A stretch of DNA of 64,000 nucleotides from Vibrio superstes (GTDB lineage: Bacteria > Pseudomonadota > Gammaproteobacteria > Enterobacterales > Vibrionaceae). Both the position numbers and the translations under genes were made by a program. Of this stretch, positions 8,333 to 17,372 are shown piece after piece. The DNA lies in contig NZ_BCUR01000004.1 of assembly GCF_003569005.1 (NCBI RefSeq), forward strand, positions 1,266,003 to 1,330,002, given 5' to 3'. The notes beneath the pieces are model-generated. The model made no database searches. It had not been told where the DNA came from and was given only the letters and a program-made list of their open reading frames with translations. The first letter of the stretch is position 1, and each line of letters opens with the position of its first letter.

Positions 8333-9787
8333 TTATAGAACAGGACTAAACAGATAAAAAGCGCGCTCTAGGAAACGGTGTAGCATACTTCGCTCACGCC
8401 AGCGATCTTCGTCTACCGTTGTCGATTGTTGTATGTAGGTTTGCTGTAGCCAATAAAGTTGCTGGGTAAACTCGGCATCATCAACCACTAATGTCACTTC
8501 AAAGTTAAGCCACAAGCTTCTTACATCAAGGTTTACCGTCCCTATTAGGCAATATTGCCGGTCTATTACCACTGACTTGGTATGTAGCAGTCCACCTTCA
8601 AACTCATGAATAATAACCCCAGCAGATAGCAACTCTGCATAGAAGGCTTTAGATGCCCAACCCACCATAATAGAGTCATTTTTTTTGGGAATAATGAGCT
8701 CTACCTTAACACCACGTTGTGCGGTAGTACGGAGCGTTTGCAGCAACTCTTCGCTTGGTACAAAGTAAGGGGTGGTGATGGTCACCGATTCACAGGCACG
8801 GCTAATGGAAATGGTCAGTACTTGTTGGATAAGGTTCTCTGGCATGCCCGGGCCTGATGGAACCACCTGTATCGGGTGCAACAGATTATCTTGGTCTATA
8901 TGGCACTCTGGTGGAGCAGGGAAGGAGCGCTCACCCGTTTCAACCTCCCAGTCCCAGCAATGTATAGCTGAGAGAACGTTCACGGTTGGCCCTGTGATTC
9001 GCACCATGACGTCGACCCACATTCCAACCCCTGCATCTTGTTTAAAGTACTCAGGATCCACAAGGTTCATTGAGCCTGTGTAGGCAACATTATCATCGAT
9101 AACGATGATTTTTCTGTGTTGTCTCAAGTCAAGACGACGCAGGAACATACGCCAAGGATTTACCTGCAAAGCCTGAACCACCTCAACACCCGCACCTTGC
9201 ATCATCTTGCACCAAGAAGAGGAAAAGAATTTTCGGCTACCTGCAGCATCGATCAGGATCTGACATCGCACACCTCGCTGTGAGGCTTTAATTAATGCAG
9301 CGGCAACGGCGTTAGCCAAACCACCTTCATTCCAGATATAAAACTCCATGCGAATGATGCTTTGCGCTTGCTCAATATCTTCGACAATCGACTTCAGAAT
9401 TTTCTCTGGCGTGTCTTGCAGAGATAAGGTGTTACCGCAAAGAGCAGGGATGCCCATGCGTTTGGTACACAAGTCATCAATATGGGTAATGTGTGTTGGC
9501 GTTTTTTCAGGGAGATGGGCGTTACAATCAAGCAGCTTTAAGAACCAAGCTTCGTAGGGGTTAAACATCGCCTGCGCGCGTTCCGCTCTTTTTTTGCCTA
9601 GATTTAGTTCCCCAAACAGGAAGTAACAGATCACCCCGATTATTGGCAGAATATAGATAATCATTAGCCAAGCTAAAGAGACGCTAACAGAACGCCTTTT
9701 GATGACCACTCGAATGGTGACACCCGCTACAATTATCCAGTACAACGCGATCCCGATAAGGGTCAGCGCATGATAAAATCCTTCCAT
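8333..9787 (-). CDS. cls: Cardiolipin synthase (phospholipase D superfamily)
   Basis: A 484-residue inner-membrane enzyme that joins two phosphatidylglycerol molecules into cardiolipin and glycerol. Two N-terminal membrane segments (about residues 6-25 and 36-58) precede two HKD motifs: QHRKIIVIDDNVAYTGSMN and LHTKSVVIDRQYCLIGTVNLD. Length and layout match ClsA, so clsA is the likely specific name. It stands alone, with about 265 bp of open sequence before the divergent pseudouridine synthase gene. Confidence 0.93.
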   Translation of the reverse strand: MEGFYHALTLIGIALYWIIVAGVTIRVVIKRRSVSVSLAWLMIIYILPIIGVICYFLFGELNLGKKRAERAQAMFNPYEAWFLKLLDCNAHLPEKTPTHITHIDDLCTKRMGIPALCGNTLSLQDTPEKILKSIVEDIEQAQSIIRMEFYIWNEGGLANAVAAALIKASQRGVRCQILIDAAGSRKFFSSSWCKMMQGAGVEVVQALQVNPWRMFLRRLDLRQHRKIIVIDDNVAYTGSMNLVDPEYFKQDAGVGMWVDVMVRITGPTVNVLSAIHCWDWEVETGERSFPAPPECHIDQDNLLHPIQVVPSGPGMPENLIQQVLTISISRACESVTITTPYFVPSEELLQTLRTTAQRGVKVELIIPKKNDSIMVGWASKAFYAELLSAGVIIHEFEGGLLHTKSVVIDRQYCLIGTVNLDVRSLWLNFEVTLVVDDAEFTQQLYWLQQTYIQQSTTVDEDRWRERSMLHRFLERAFYLFSPVL

Positions 9788-10052
9788 TTCTCTCAGTTAA
9801 TAATCAATCACTTATAGTTGTAGTGTATACGCAAAAAAGCACTTTGTACGCCTTTTGCTAAAGAGTGTCGCAATGGGCATAAAATTAAGCTGGATTATTG
9901 CTGAGGGGTAATCGGAGTGTGAATAAAGTGTATGAAAATCCAGAGGTTTAGTGGTATCGGTGCGGCAATAGTGACAAAGGTAGGATTCACTCAGCGCTCA
10001 CTATATACTTAGCTCTCAATCTCAGTTACCAATCACACATCCAGAGCCGTTC

Positions 10053-10742
10053 ATGTTTGACATAGTAGATAATCAACCCGATTTCGTGCTGATCAACAAG
10101 CACCCGGGCGTTAGCGTCCATAAAGATGACAAGGAAACGGCTTTACTACAAGAAGTCCAAAGCGTTATCGATAGTGGGCCTCTTTACCTTATTCATAGAT
10201 TAGACAAGATGACCTCTGGATTGTTACTACTGGGTAAGAATCAACAAACAGCAAGTGAGCTTTCTCAGGCGTTTGCCAAACGCGAAGTAGAGAAATTCTA
10301 TCTAGCAATTTCAGATAAAAAGCCGAAGAAAAAGCAGGGGTTGGTAAAGGGTGATATGGCCAAGAGTCGCCGCTCTATGTGGAAGCTCATACCAAGTAAT
10401 GAAAACCCAGCCATTACCCAGTTTTTTTCCGCATCTGCCGACGGCTATCGCGTATTTATCTGTAAACCTCGTACAGGAAAGACGCACCAAATACGTGTGG
10501 CATTAAAGTCCATTGGTAGCCCTATAGTGGGTGACCCAATTTATACGCCGTCTAGCCAAAGCGATAGGGGCTACCTGCATGCGTTTGCCCTCGCTTTTGA
10601 ACTTAAGGGGCAAGCCTATCGCTATCAACTTGATCCTAGCAATGACGCCAGCCTTGGCGAGCTATGGCAACGAGACGCCATCAAGCAACAGATTACAGAC
10701 TGGCAACAACCACAACTACTGAATTGGCCGAAAATAAAATGA
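10053..10742 (+). CDS. RluA-family RNA pseudouridine synthase (TIGR01621 type)
   Basis: A 229-residue synthase converting uridine to pseudouridine in an RNA target. The catalytic aspartate is in LIHRLDKMTSGLLLLGK (about residues 47-63), and KPRTGKTHQIRVALKSIG..GDPIY is the second family signature. No S4 domain is present. Length and sequence fit the short TIGR01621 group, whose target is not well defined. The stop overlaps the start of the next gene (ATGA), so the two are translationally coupled. Confidence 0.88.
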   Translation: MFDIVDNQPDFVLINKHPGVSVHKDDKETALLQEVQSVIDSGPLYLIHRLDKMTSGLLLLGKNQQTASELSQAFAKREVEKFYLAISDKKPKKKQGLVKGDMAKSRRSMWKLIPSNENPAITQFFSASADGYRVFICKPRTGKTHQIRVALKSIGSPIVGDPIYTPSSQSDRGYLHAFALAFELKGQAYRYQLDPSNDASLGELWQRDAIKQQITDWQQPQLLNWPKIK

Positions 10743-11689
10743 CTGAAATACCCCAACCAATGAACCCACAAGCGCTTCCAGTATTCTTTTCCAAATTGAA
10801 GGAAGGGTTAGCGCTCGCGCCAACCGAGGTAAGACGCTTGTTTCACGGACGAGGTCGCACCTATGAGGGGCTGGAGCAGATCACTTGTGATTGGATTGGT
10901 CAGCACCTAGTTGTACAGCTATTTAGACCAGTGACGGACGAATTTATTGCTGAATTAACCCAAGGATTAGAGGCACTTGCGTCCGAACCTGATCACGCTT
11001 CAATACGCTCGATCTCAATTCAGCATCGTTATGAACATGGCGCGCCGACACAGTTTCTTCTAGGAGAGCAACCGGACAAGGTTGAGGTGGTCGAGTCTGG
11101 TCTTAAATACTGGATGAACATATCTTCCAATCAAAACTCTGGTTTGTTCTTAGATATGCGCCTAGGGCGAGATTGGGTGAGAGCAAATTCTGAGGGCAAG
11201 AACGTCCTTAACCTATTCTCTTATACCTGTGGTTTTTCGGTTGCGGCGATTGCTGGTGGAGCAAGTCAGGTGGTGAATGTGGACATGGCGCGCTCATCTC
11301 TTAGTCGAGGGCGCGACAACCATCACTTGAATAAGCAAGAGGTAAGCCGGGTTAAGTTTCTCGCCCATGATATCTTTAAGTCTTGGGGAAAGATCAAACG
11401 CATGGGTCCATACGATTTAATCATTTCGGATCCGCCGTCATTCCAAAAGGGTAGCTTTGCTCTAACCAAGGATTATCAGAAGATCTTGCGACGCCTGCCT
11501 GATTTACTAACAGAGAATGGTCAGGTGCTTGCTTGCGCTAACTCACCAGCGGTCACCTCGAACTTTGTCATTGACGGTATGGCAGAACATGCCCCAGCGC
11601 TCAATTACTTACAACGTTTGGACAATCCGCCAGAATTTGCCGATGTTGACTCAGAGGCCAGCTTAAAGGTGCAGCTGTTTAGCCGTTAA
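10739..11689 (+). CDS. Class I SAM-dependent RNA methyltransferase (RlmI/RlmK-like)
   Basis: A 316-residue methyltransferase. Motif I is NVLNLFSYTCGFSVAAIAGG, with the downstream acidic VNVDMARSSL, and motif IV is the DPPSF in LIISDPPSFQKGSF, the arrangement of RlmI/RlmK-like 23S rRNA cytosine/guanine methyltransferases. The ATG chosen overlaps the upstream stop by 4 bp; a frame open further upstream lies inside the preceding gene. Pairing with a pseudouridine synthase suggests a shared RNA-modification role. Confidence 0.87.
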   Translation: MTEIPQPMNPQALPVFFSKLKEGLALAPTEVRRLFHGRGRTYEGLEQITCDWIGQHLVVQLFRPVTDEFIAELTQGLEALASEPDHASIRSISIQHRYEHGAPTQFLLGEQPDKVEVVESGLKYWMNISSNQNSGLFLDMRLGRDWVRANSEGKNVLNLFSYTCGFSVAAIAGGASQVVNVDMARSSLSRGRDNHHLNKQEVSRVKFLAHDIFKSWGKIKRMGPYDLIISDPPSFQKGSFALTKDYQKILRRLPDLLTENGQVLACANSPAVTSNFVIDGMAEHAPALNYLQRLDNPPEFADVDSEASLKVQLFSR

Positions 11690-11708
11690 CCTGAAGCTGG
11701 GATCAAAA

Positions 11709-11744
11709 AAAAGGCCAAAGTAGTCATTTCTACTTTGGCCTTTT
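11709..11744. terminator. Bidirectional Rho-independent terminator
   Basis: Perfect 15-bp stem running from AAAAGGCCAAAGTAG to its complement, with loop TCATTT. Flanking A and T runs make it work for both the methyltransferase gene (plus) and aspS (minus), which converge here. Confidence 0.88.
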
Positions 11745-11760
11745 CTATCTGTATGCCCAA

Positions 11761-12174
11761 CTATTCAGCTGCTTTCTCTTCACTCGCCGAACAAGTCTGA
11801 GTGCTAATCATTTCTTCAACAACTAACTGACCCCTGTTATTACGAACCTTGATTAGGTAACTGATACCTTCTTCCATGGTTGCTCTCACATCTTCTGAGC
11901 TGCAGTAATAGTTTTTCGCACTCGCAACCAACTGATCGGCAGATTTGCTGCCCGATTGGTTGTACAGCATTTCAATGATGACAACACTTCCCTTTGCTGA
12001 CGCTCTAGTGATGGTCAAAGGGCCGTATTCAATTGGAAGGCTTGAAGACAAGATCCCAGCACGGCGATCCGCCTTAAGTTCTAGTTCTCTCTGCTTGTCA
12101 CCATTTGATGAACAACCTGCAAGAATAAGAGTAGCCAGTGCCGCGATAAACAGAGTTTTAAGTGATGAATGCAT
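11761..12174 (-). CDS. aspS: Type II secretion pilotin lipoprotein, AspS/GspS-beta family
   Basis: A 137-residue outer-membrane lipoprotein with signal peptide and lipobox LILAGCSS (Cys at residue 21). The mature domain has the AspS signature ILSSSLPIEYGPLTITRASA, with cysteines near residues 94 and 129 that pair in known AspS folds. AspS escorts the type II secretion secretin to the outer membrane in vibrios. It is last in a yciB-yciA-yciI-aspS unit, far from any gsp gene, which is usual for AspS. Confidence 0.85.
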   Translation of the reverse strand: MHSSLKTLFIAALATLILAGCSSNGDKQRELELKADRRAGILSSSLPIEYGPLTITRASAKGSVVIIEMLYNQSGSKSADQLVASAKNYYCSSEDVRATMEEGISYLIKVRNNRGQLVVEEMISTQTCSASEEKAAE

Positions 12175-12176
12175 AA

Positions 12177-12473
12177 TTAGAATACTTTTTTAAAGGGTTT
12201 GACGATAACGTTCTGATAAACGCCAGCTTCGATGTAGGGATCAGCATCAGCCCATTCCTTGGCATCTTGCAAAGATTCGAATTGTGCGATGACGGTAGAG
12301 CCAGTAAATCCTGCTTCACCTGGGTTATCGCTATCAATTGCTGGCATTGGACCTGCGGTAAGCAAACGTCCTTGATCTTGTAGACTCTGCAGACGCTCTA
12401 GGTGCTGCTCCCGCACGCTAAGACGTTTTTGCAATGAATCTTCGACATCTTGAGAAAAAATAACATACCACAT
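12177..12473 (-). CDS. yciI: YciI family protein
   Basis: A 98-residue ferredoxin-like fold protein. [13 protein letters not shown] at the start, [10 protein letters not shown] and the YciI His/Asp-type site region are recognisable, followed by [12 protein letters not shown]. The reaction is unknown. It sits 2 bp upstream of aspS and 11 bp after yciA. Confidence 0.9.
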   Translation of the reverse strand: MWYVIFSQDVEDSLQKRLSVREQHLERLQSLQDQGRLLTAGPMPAIDSDNPGEAGFTGSTVIAQFESLQDAKEWADADPYIEAGVYQNVIVKPFKKVF

Positions 12474-12484
12474 AGTCAGTCCTT

Positions 12485-12907
12485 TTACTTTTCAATTGCG
12501 CGAGGGCGTCCATTTTCATCGATTGCAACATAATGGAAGGTAGCTTCGCAAACAAGATCTCGCTCACCTGTGCGCTCGCCCATAACTTTTTTGTTCCATA
12601 CCTGTAATTCGATAGACATTGATGAGTTACCAATGCGGCTGCACTCTCCATGACAGCATACTATGTCTCCCACAGAAACAGGGCGTTTAAAGGTAATACT
12701 TGATACAGAGACTGTAGCAATACGTCCTTTTGAGATCTCTTTGGCAAGAATACCACCCGCCAAATCGAGTTGAGACATAATCCAACCACCAAAGATATCA
12801 CCATTCGCGTTGGTATCCGCGGGCATAGCGAGGGTTCTAAGTAGCATCTCGCCTCTAGGGGTGACTTTTTCGGATTGAGATGATGGGGAAGTCATTGCGT
12901 TATTCAC
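12485..12907 (-). CDS. yciA: Acyl-CoA thioesterase YciA
   Basis: A 140-residue hotdog-fold thioesterase hydrolysing a broad range of acyl-CoAs. The hallmark is [21 protein letters not shown] with the catalytic Asp/Asn, followed by [17 protein letters not shown]. The start overlaps the yciB stop by 8 bp; an ATG four codons in is an alternative. Confidence 0.93.
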   Translation of the reverse strand: MNNAMTSPSSQSEKVTPRGEMLLRTLAMPADTNANGDIFGGWIMSQLDLAGGILAKEISKGRIATVSVSSITFKRPVSVGDIVCCHGECSRIGNSSMSIELQVWNKKVMGERTGERDLVCEATFHYVAIDENGRPRAIEK

Positions 12908-13433
12908 TCTCTTTTTGCATATGTTTGTAAATATAAATACCGGTCAGCAAGGTGAAGATCAGAGTTGCGGCTAGCAAGCCAAAGACCTTGAAGTTAACCC
13001 AGGTATCAAGAGGCAGATTGAAAGCGATGTAGACATTAAGGACGGCGCACCCTGTAAAAAACAGTGTCCAAGCCCAATTAATCTTATTCCATACACTGTC
13101 TGGCAAAGTGATCTCTTTGCCAAGCATTCCCTTGATAACCGGCTTTCCGATTAATTGAGTGACGGTGAGCCCTATTGCAAATACAGCATAAACTAGGGTT
13201 ACCTTCCACTTTATGAAGTTGTCATCATGCAGAAATATGGTCATGCCACCTAAAGTGCTGACCATAATAAAAGTGATGAGCTGCATCTTTTCAACTTTTT
13301 TGTACATTACGTACGTAACAATGAGCTGAAGTGCGGTAGCAACGATCAATGCCCCTGTCGCGGTATAGATGTCGTACATCTTGTACAACACAAAAAATAT
13401 TATTAGGGGAATAAAATCGAGTAGTTGCTTCAT
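12900..13433 (-). CDS. yciB: Inner-membrane septation protein A family (YciB)
   Basis: A 177-residue integral membrane protein with five or six predicted helices, matching YciB, which is linked to envelope integrity and cell division. Typical segments are [20 protein letters not shown] at the start and [20 protein letters not shown] in the middle. It is the first gene of the yciBAI-aspS unit; the same gene set lies close to trp in enteric bacteria. Confidence 0.93.
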   Translation of the reverse strand: MKQLLDFIPLIIFFVLYKMYDIYTATGALIVATALQLIVTYVMYKKVEKMQLITFIMVSTLGGMTIFLHDDNFIKWKVTLVYAVFAIGLTVTQLIGKPVIKGMLGKEITLPDSVWNKINWAWTLFFTGCAVLNVYIAFNLPLDTWVNFKVFGLLAATLIFTLLTGIYIYKHMQKESE

Positions 13434-13587
13434 TGTTCTTATTGAAAATAGCGTTTGGATCAGTCTACCTAATTGACGTTATGAAATATAGCGTTGACCG
13501 TGCTTATCCCCCGATTTACCTCGTTAAGATGCCTTCAGTCATGACAGTTTTATTTCAGATGATGCCTAATTAGTCGAAAATGGTTGA

Positions 13588-13640
13588 CCAAGGTAGAACG
13601 TTTACTCTACCATGCAGGTAGAGTAAACGTTCTACCTTGG
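13588..13640. promoter_or_regulatory. 53-bp perfect inverted repeat holding two TetR-type operators
   Basis: Two 24-bp arms (13588-13611 and 13617-13640) are exact reverse complements with a 5-bp spacer. Each arm holds its own 20-bp palindrome with ends GGTAGA and TCTACC (13592-13611 and 13617-13636), 25 bp apart. A candidate -35 TTGACC (13584) and weak -10 TACCAT (13608) fall inside. It ends 6 bp before the TetR-family gene, so it should be the autoregulatory operator. Confidence 0.8.
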
Positions 13641-13646
13641 GGATTT

Positions 13647-14156
13647 ATGGTAAAAGATGAAATTGCAGGTCGCTTAGAGATCGCGTTCAGTCAGCATGGC
13701 TTTGCTCAAATGAGCGTCGCTGAACTCAAAGTCGCCTCTGGTGTGAGTTTAAGAACTCTATATCGTTACTATCCATCGAAAGAGTCAATGGTGATTGGTG
13801 CACTAGAACATCGCCATCAGCGATACCTTGGCGTGTTAGATAATGAATCAATCCCAGATGGAGTCGATGGAGTGCTAGCGATATTCGATACTCTAGCGCG
13901 CTGGATGAGCACAGACGCACCCAACGGCTGCTTATCAATGAACGCATTTTCTGCCTATCCCAACAATGATGAGGTACATGCTGCGGTACAGCAGCATAAA
14001 GAACAATTAGTGCAATTATTCGCACAAAGAAGCGCAAGGCCAGATTTGGCAATGGCGTTGTTTTTAATCCATGAAGGCGTATCTCTAGCATGGCCAACTA
14101 TGGGTGAACAAGCCGTAGTATCTGCGAAGGATATGATTAGGAAACTGTTAAGATGA
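13647..14156 (+). CDS. TetR/AcrR family transcriptional regulator
   Basis: A 169-residue one-component repressor. The N-terminal helix-turn-helix is visible as FSQHGFAQMSVAELKVASGV followed by LRTLYRYYPSKESM; the C-terminal ligand domain carries CLSMNAFSAYP with a cysteine. The ATG at 13647, after a GGGG ribosome site, is chosen because an upstream TTG-started frame would run through the operator palindrome. Its stop overlaps the start of the oxidoreductase gene (ATGA), so regulator and enzyme are made together. Confidence 0.88.
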   Translation: MVKDEIAGRLEIAFSQHGFAQMSVAELKVASGVSLRTLYRYYPSKESMVIGALEHRHQRYLGVLDNESIPDGVDGVLAIFDTLARWMSTDAPNGCLSMNAFSAYPNNDEVHAAVQQHKEQLVQLFAQRSARPDLAMALFLIHEGVSLAWPTMGEQAVVSAKDMIRKLLR

Positions 14157-15196
14157 ACACACAAACTATGTATGGCGTACAAATGGTCGGTCACGGTGAT
14201 TTCGATCAACTGCAGTATAGAACGGATATTGAAGTGCCGACTCCTGCCAAGGGAGAGGTGTTAATCAAAGTGTCTGCGGCAGGGGTGAATAACACTGACA
14301 TCAACACCAGAATTGGTTGGTACTCAAAGAGCGACGTCAACGGTGATGATGCCTCTTGGTCAGGTGACGCTATTCGCTTTCCAAGAATTCAAGGTGCGGA
14401 CGTTTGTGGCGTTATCGTTGCTGTTGGTCAGGGAGTTGAACAATCGAGAATTGGCGAACGAGTCATCATTGAGCCCTGCCTCAATGAAGCTAATGGCGAA
14501 GCGCTAGAAAGTCCTTGGTACTTTGGTTCTGAGTGTGACGGCGGATTTGCTGAATATACGAAAGTAGCAGCGCGTTATGCCCATACTGTAAATACAGCCC
14601 TTTCGGATGTAGAATTAGCCTCATTTCCTTGCTCCTATTCAACAGCCGAGAACATGTTAACTCGCGCCAACGTAGGTCCATCTGACACAGTTTTGGTGAC
14701 AGGAGCAACAGGTGGCGTTGGCTCTGCCGCGATTCAGCTGGCAAAGGCACGCGGCGCTAAGGCCATTGGCGTAACCAGTCGCTCTAAAGAAGAACTTTTG
14801 AAAAGCATTGGCACTGATGAAGTGGTTTTTAGAGACGAAGACCTAGTTTCAAGCATAGGGATCAACAGCGTTGATGTCGTTATCGATCTCGTTGGTGGTA
14901 AGAGCTGGCCAACATTGCTTGATGTGATGAAGCCAAAAGCCCGCTATGCGGTTTCAGGTGCTATTGCTGGTGCAGAAGTGACATTGGATCTTCGCACCTT
15001 GTATCTAAAGGACCTAAGCTTCTTTGGTTGCACAGTTATCGAGCCGGAAGTCTTTCCAAACTTAGTGAAGCGCATTGAAAGTGGCCAGATCAAACCTCTA
15101 GTGGCTATGACCTTCCCTTTGCAGCAAATTGAGCAAGCACAGCTAGCATTTATGAAGAAAAATCATTTAGGGAAGATCGTTTTAACTCTTGATTAG
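14153..15196 (+). CDS. Zinc-type alcohol dehydrogenase/quinone oxidoreductase family protein (MDR)
   Basis: A 347-residue medium-chain dehydrogenase/reductase. The GroES-like domain is N-terminal (GVNNTDINTRIGWY, IQGADVCGVIVAVG) and the Rossmann nucleotide site is VTGATGGVGSAAIQLAKARG (about residues 179-198). The cysteine cluster for structural zinc is not evident, so it may be of the zinc-free type. Substrate unknown; coupling to the TetR regulator suggests induction by a reactive carbonyl or quinone. Confidence 0.85.
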   Translation: MNTQTMYGVQMVGHGDFDQLQYRTDIEVPTPAKGEVLIKVSAAGVNNTDINTRIGWYSKSDVNGDDASWSGDAIRFPRIQGADVCGVIVAVGQGVEQSRIGERVIIEPCLNEANGEALESPWYFGSECDGGFAEYTKVAARYAHTVNTALSDVELASFPCSYSTAENMLTRANVGPSDTVLVTGATGGVGSAAIQLAKARGAKAIGVTSRSKEELLKSIGTDEVVFRDEDLVSSIGINSVDVVIDLVGGKSWPTLLDVMKPKARYAVSGAIAGAEVTLDLRTLYLKDLSFFGCTVIEPEVFPNLVKRIESGQIKPLVAMTFPLQQIEQAQLAFMKKNHLGKIVLTLD

Positions 15197-15260
15197 CCCC
15201 TTGCGCCAATCGTGTCATGATGATTAACTGGCATGATAAATCAGTGTGTTAGGAGTGACA

Positions 15261-15887
15261 ATGAGTAAGGAAACCGCGCGTCTTTATCACGTTTATGACC
15301 CTATGTGTGCATGGTGTTGGGGCTACAAGCCAACCTGGCTACAACTAGAGTCAGCACTAAAAGACAAACTTGAGATAGTGTATCTGGTCGGTGGGCTAGC
15401 CCCTGATTCAGATACCCCTATGCCAATGGAGATGCGTAATCAGATTGCCTCCTACTGGAACAAAATTGAGTCCCTACTAGGGACTCAATTTAACCATGAT
15501 TTTTGGACATCGACCACGCCACGCCGTTCTACGTATCCCGCTTGTAGGGCCATGCTTTCAGCAAGACGGCAAGGTGCTGAGAAGCAGATGCTAACTGCCA
15601 TTCAACACGCCTATTATCTTCAAGCTAGAAATCCGAGTGACGTATCAACATTGATAGAGCTCGCTCGCGAAATTGAACTCAATGTCGAACAGTTTGAAAG
15701 AGATTTAGGTTCATCCGAGATAGCGCAAGCATTGATACAGGAACTCAGGTTTGCCCGCTCAATAGGCGGCAATAGCTTTCCCTCGTTGTTTGTTGTCAAA
15801 GGGGAGTCTATTACCGAGCTACCGATAAACTATCAAGATGCCAAAGCTACGCTTAATCAGATAGATCATGTTTTAGCGAAAATTTAG
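15261..15887 (+). CDS. DsbA family protein (FrnE-like, cytoplasmic)
   Basis: A 208-residue thioredoxin-fold protein without signal peptide. CAWCWG (about residues 14-19) is a CxxC site in the FrnE/DsbA-like context DPMCAWCWGYKPTW, and the cis-Pro region is SFPSLFVVKGE. It may act as a cytoplasmic thiol-disulfide oxidoreductase. The ATG at 15261 follows TAGGAG. It lies about 65 bp after the oxidoreductase gene on the same strand and could share its transcript. Confidence 0.82.
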   Translation: MSKETARLYHVYDPMCAWCWGYKPTWLQLESALKDKLEIVYLVGGLAPDSDTPMPMEMRNQIASYWNKIESLLGTQFNHDFWTSTTPRRSTYPACRAMLSARRQGAEKQMLTAIQHAYYLQARNPSDVSTLIELAREIELNVEQFERDLGSSEIAQALIQELRFARSIGGNSFPSLFVVKGESITELPINYQDAKATLNQIDHVLAKI

Positions 15888-15986
15888 AGTAATTTTTTGG
15901 GAAACAGCGAGTACCTTAAAATAGCATGCTACATTTATTGTGAATCCAACTGCAATTTTACTCTATACCTTACAAAAGGGGTGATT

Positions 15987-16232
15987 ATGTTAGGTGAGAA
16001 ACACTCTCTCGAGAATGACTTTCCAGAATTACAAGACGTTATCAAGCAACTGGTTGAAAGCAATGAAACCTTTGCCCAAGACAACAAGACCTATACTGCA
16101 TTAGATAAAGAAATTCGTGTACTAGAACTGAACGGTGATCCAATCACCGATGAAGAAATGCACAAAATGAAGCACGACAGAGCAGTGCTGAAAGACTCGC
16201 TATATCAGCGCCTAGTCGCCGCGAAAGGCTAG
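15987..16232 (+). CDS. YdcH family protein (DUF465)
   Basis: An 81-residue charged, mostly helical protein of the YdcH/DUF465 family: LENDFPELQDVIKQL, DKEIRVLELNGDPITDEEM and KHDRAVLKDSLYQRL. Probably a small coiled-coil; role unknown. The ATG follows AAAAGGGG. A second family member lies at 32625-32882. Confidence 0.88.
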   Translation: MLGEKHSLENDFPELQDVIKQLVESNETFAQDNKTYTALDKEIRVLELNGDPITDEEMHKMKHDRAVLKDSLYQRLVAAKG

Positions 16233-16247
16233 TTTTAAATATTATAG

Positions 16248-16279
16248 AAAGGCCACTATTGCAGTGGCCTTTGTTGTTT
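16248..16279. terminator. Rho-independent terminator between ydcH-like and SDR genes
   Basis: Stem AAAGGCCACT / AGTGGCCTTT with loop ATTGC, followed by GTTGTTTTT on the plus strand; it can serve both converging genes. Confidence 0.8.
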
Positions 16280-16283
16280 TTAG

Positions 16284-17090
16284 CTACTTAAAACGTGCCA
16301 ACATCTCGTCTAAAGTTGACACAACACTATCACATTTAGCTGCGTTCATAGCATCCGCATGGGGGTTGCTAAAACGGCCAATATCATTATCAAAATACTG
16401 CCCTGATGCATCGGCAAACTCATCAGATAAGGCGGCACGAATTAGGATACCCGCACCAATCGATAGATCGCCTCCAGCAACTCCATACGCTTCCTTAACC
16501 ATTTTACTGCCCAGAAACGAAGCTGGGTTTACCGCTATGATTGCAGGGCCGTTAGCGCTTAGGGATTGAGCTAACGTTCGTGTCCACATGGTAATCGCGA
16601 GCTTACTCTGCGCGTAGGCTTCACCATCAGAAAGTGCTTTTCCACCCAATAGGGCGTCGATATCCACTGATGACTGGGCAGCGGAAGATAGGTTTACCAC
16701 GCGACTCTCCCCATTCATTAGAGGGAGTAGCTGTTGAGTGAGCAAGTAAGGTGCAAGAGTATTAACCGCAAAGCGTACATCTAAGTGATCGACCGTTACT
16801 GCATTTGGAACGCTATACACTCCCGCATTATTAATCAACGCATCAAGGTGTGAATGATCTTGAGTTATTTTGTCGGCCAGCGTTTTAACATCAGCTAAAC
16901 GAGAAAGGTCTGACTCGTAGGTCTCTATTTTGCCAGCACCTGGAAGACTAGACAGCTCATCTTGTACTTTTTGCAGCTTCTGAGGATTACGGCCATGTAT
17001 CAGTAGGTGATGACCTTGCTTTGCCAGTGTTTTGGCAGTCTCAAGGCCAATACCGTCGGTAGCGCCAGTGATTAGTATGATTTTCTGCAT
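16284..17090 (-). CDS. Short-chain dehydrogenase/reductase
   Basis: A 268-residue SDR. The nucleotide motif is LITGATDGIGLETAKTLA, with NNAG in ALINNAGVYS, Ser in VVNLSSAAQSS and the catalytic pair in EAYAQSKLAI. Basic residues after the second strand (HGRNPQKLQK) favour NADP(H). It resembles retinol-dehydrogenase-like SDRs of unknown substrate. The ATG with a GAGG site is chosen over an upstream alternative. Confidence 0.88.
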   Translation of the reverse strand: MQKIILITGATDGIGLETAKTLAKQGHHLLIHGRNPQKLQKVQDELSSLPGAGKIETYESDLSRLADVKTLADKITQDHSHLDALINNAGVYSVPNAVTVDHLDVRFAVNTLAPYLLTQQLLPLMNGESRVVNLSSAAQSSVDIDALLGGKALSDGEAYAQSKLAITMWTRTLAQSLSANGPAIIAVNPASFLGSKMVKEAYGVAGGDLSIGAGILIRAALSDEFADASGQYFDNDIGRFSNPHADAMNAAKCDSVVSTLDEMLARFK

Positions 17091-17321
17091 GGTGATTATC
17101 CTCAAATTAAGCTGTACTACTTATGAATAAGTTAGATATTAGTCACTAGATCAATAAGATAACACCTTGGTTATCATATTTAATTACCATCATTCACGAA
17201 ACAGTTTATACAAATGATTAATAATCAGCATTGTTTGATAGGGAAGGAGGGTGAACAAGTCAAGAACTAGGGTTTAGTTTGGAAGCGGCACTATCTTACG
17301 ATTGGGAAGTCAGGGAGAAAT

Positions 17322-17349
17322 AAAAAAGCTGGGCGTTATGGCCCAGCTT
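17322..17349 (-). terminator. Rho-independent terminator of the symporter gene
   Basis: Stem AAGCTGGGC / GCCCAGCTT with loop GTTATG, followed on the minus strand by a T run. Confidence 0.8.
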
Positions 17350-17372
17350 GATATTAGTTATATGTTGCCTTG

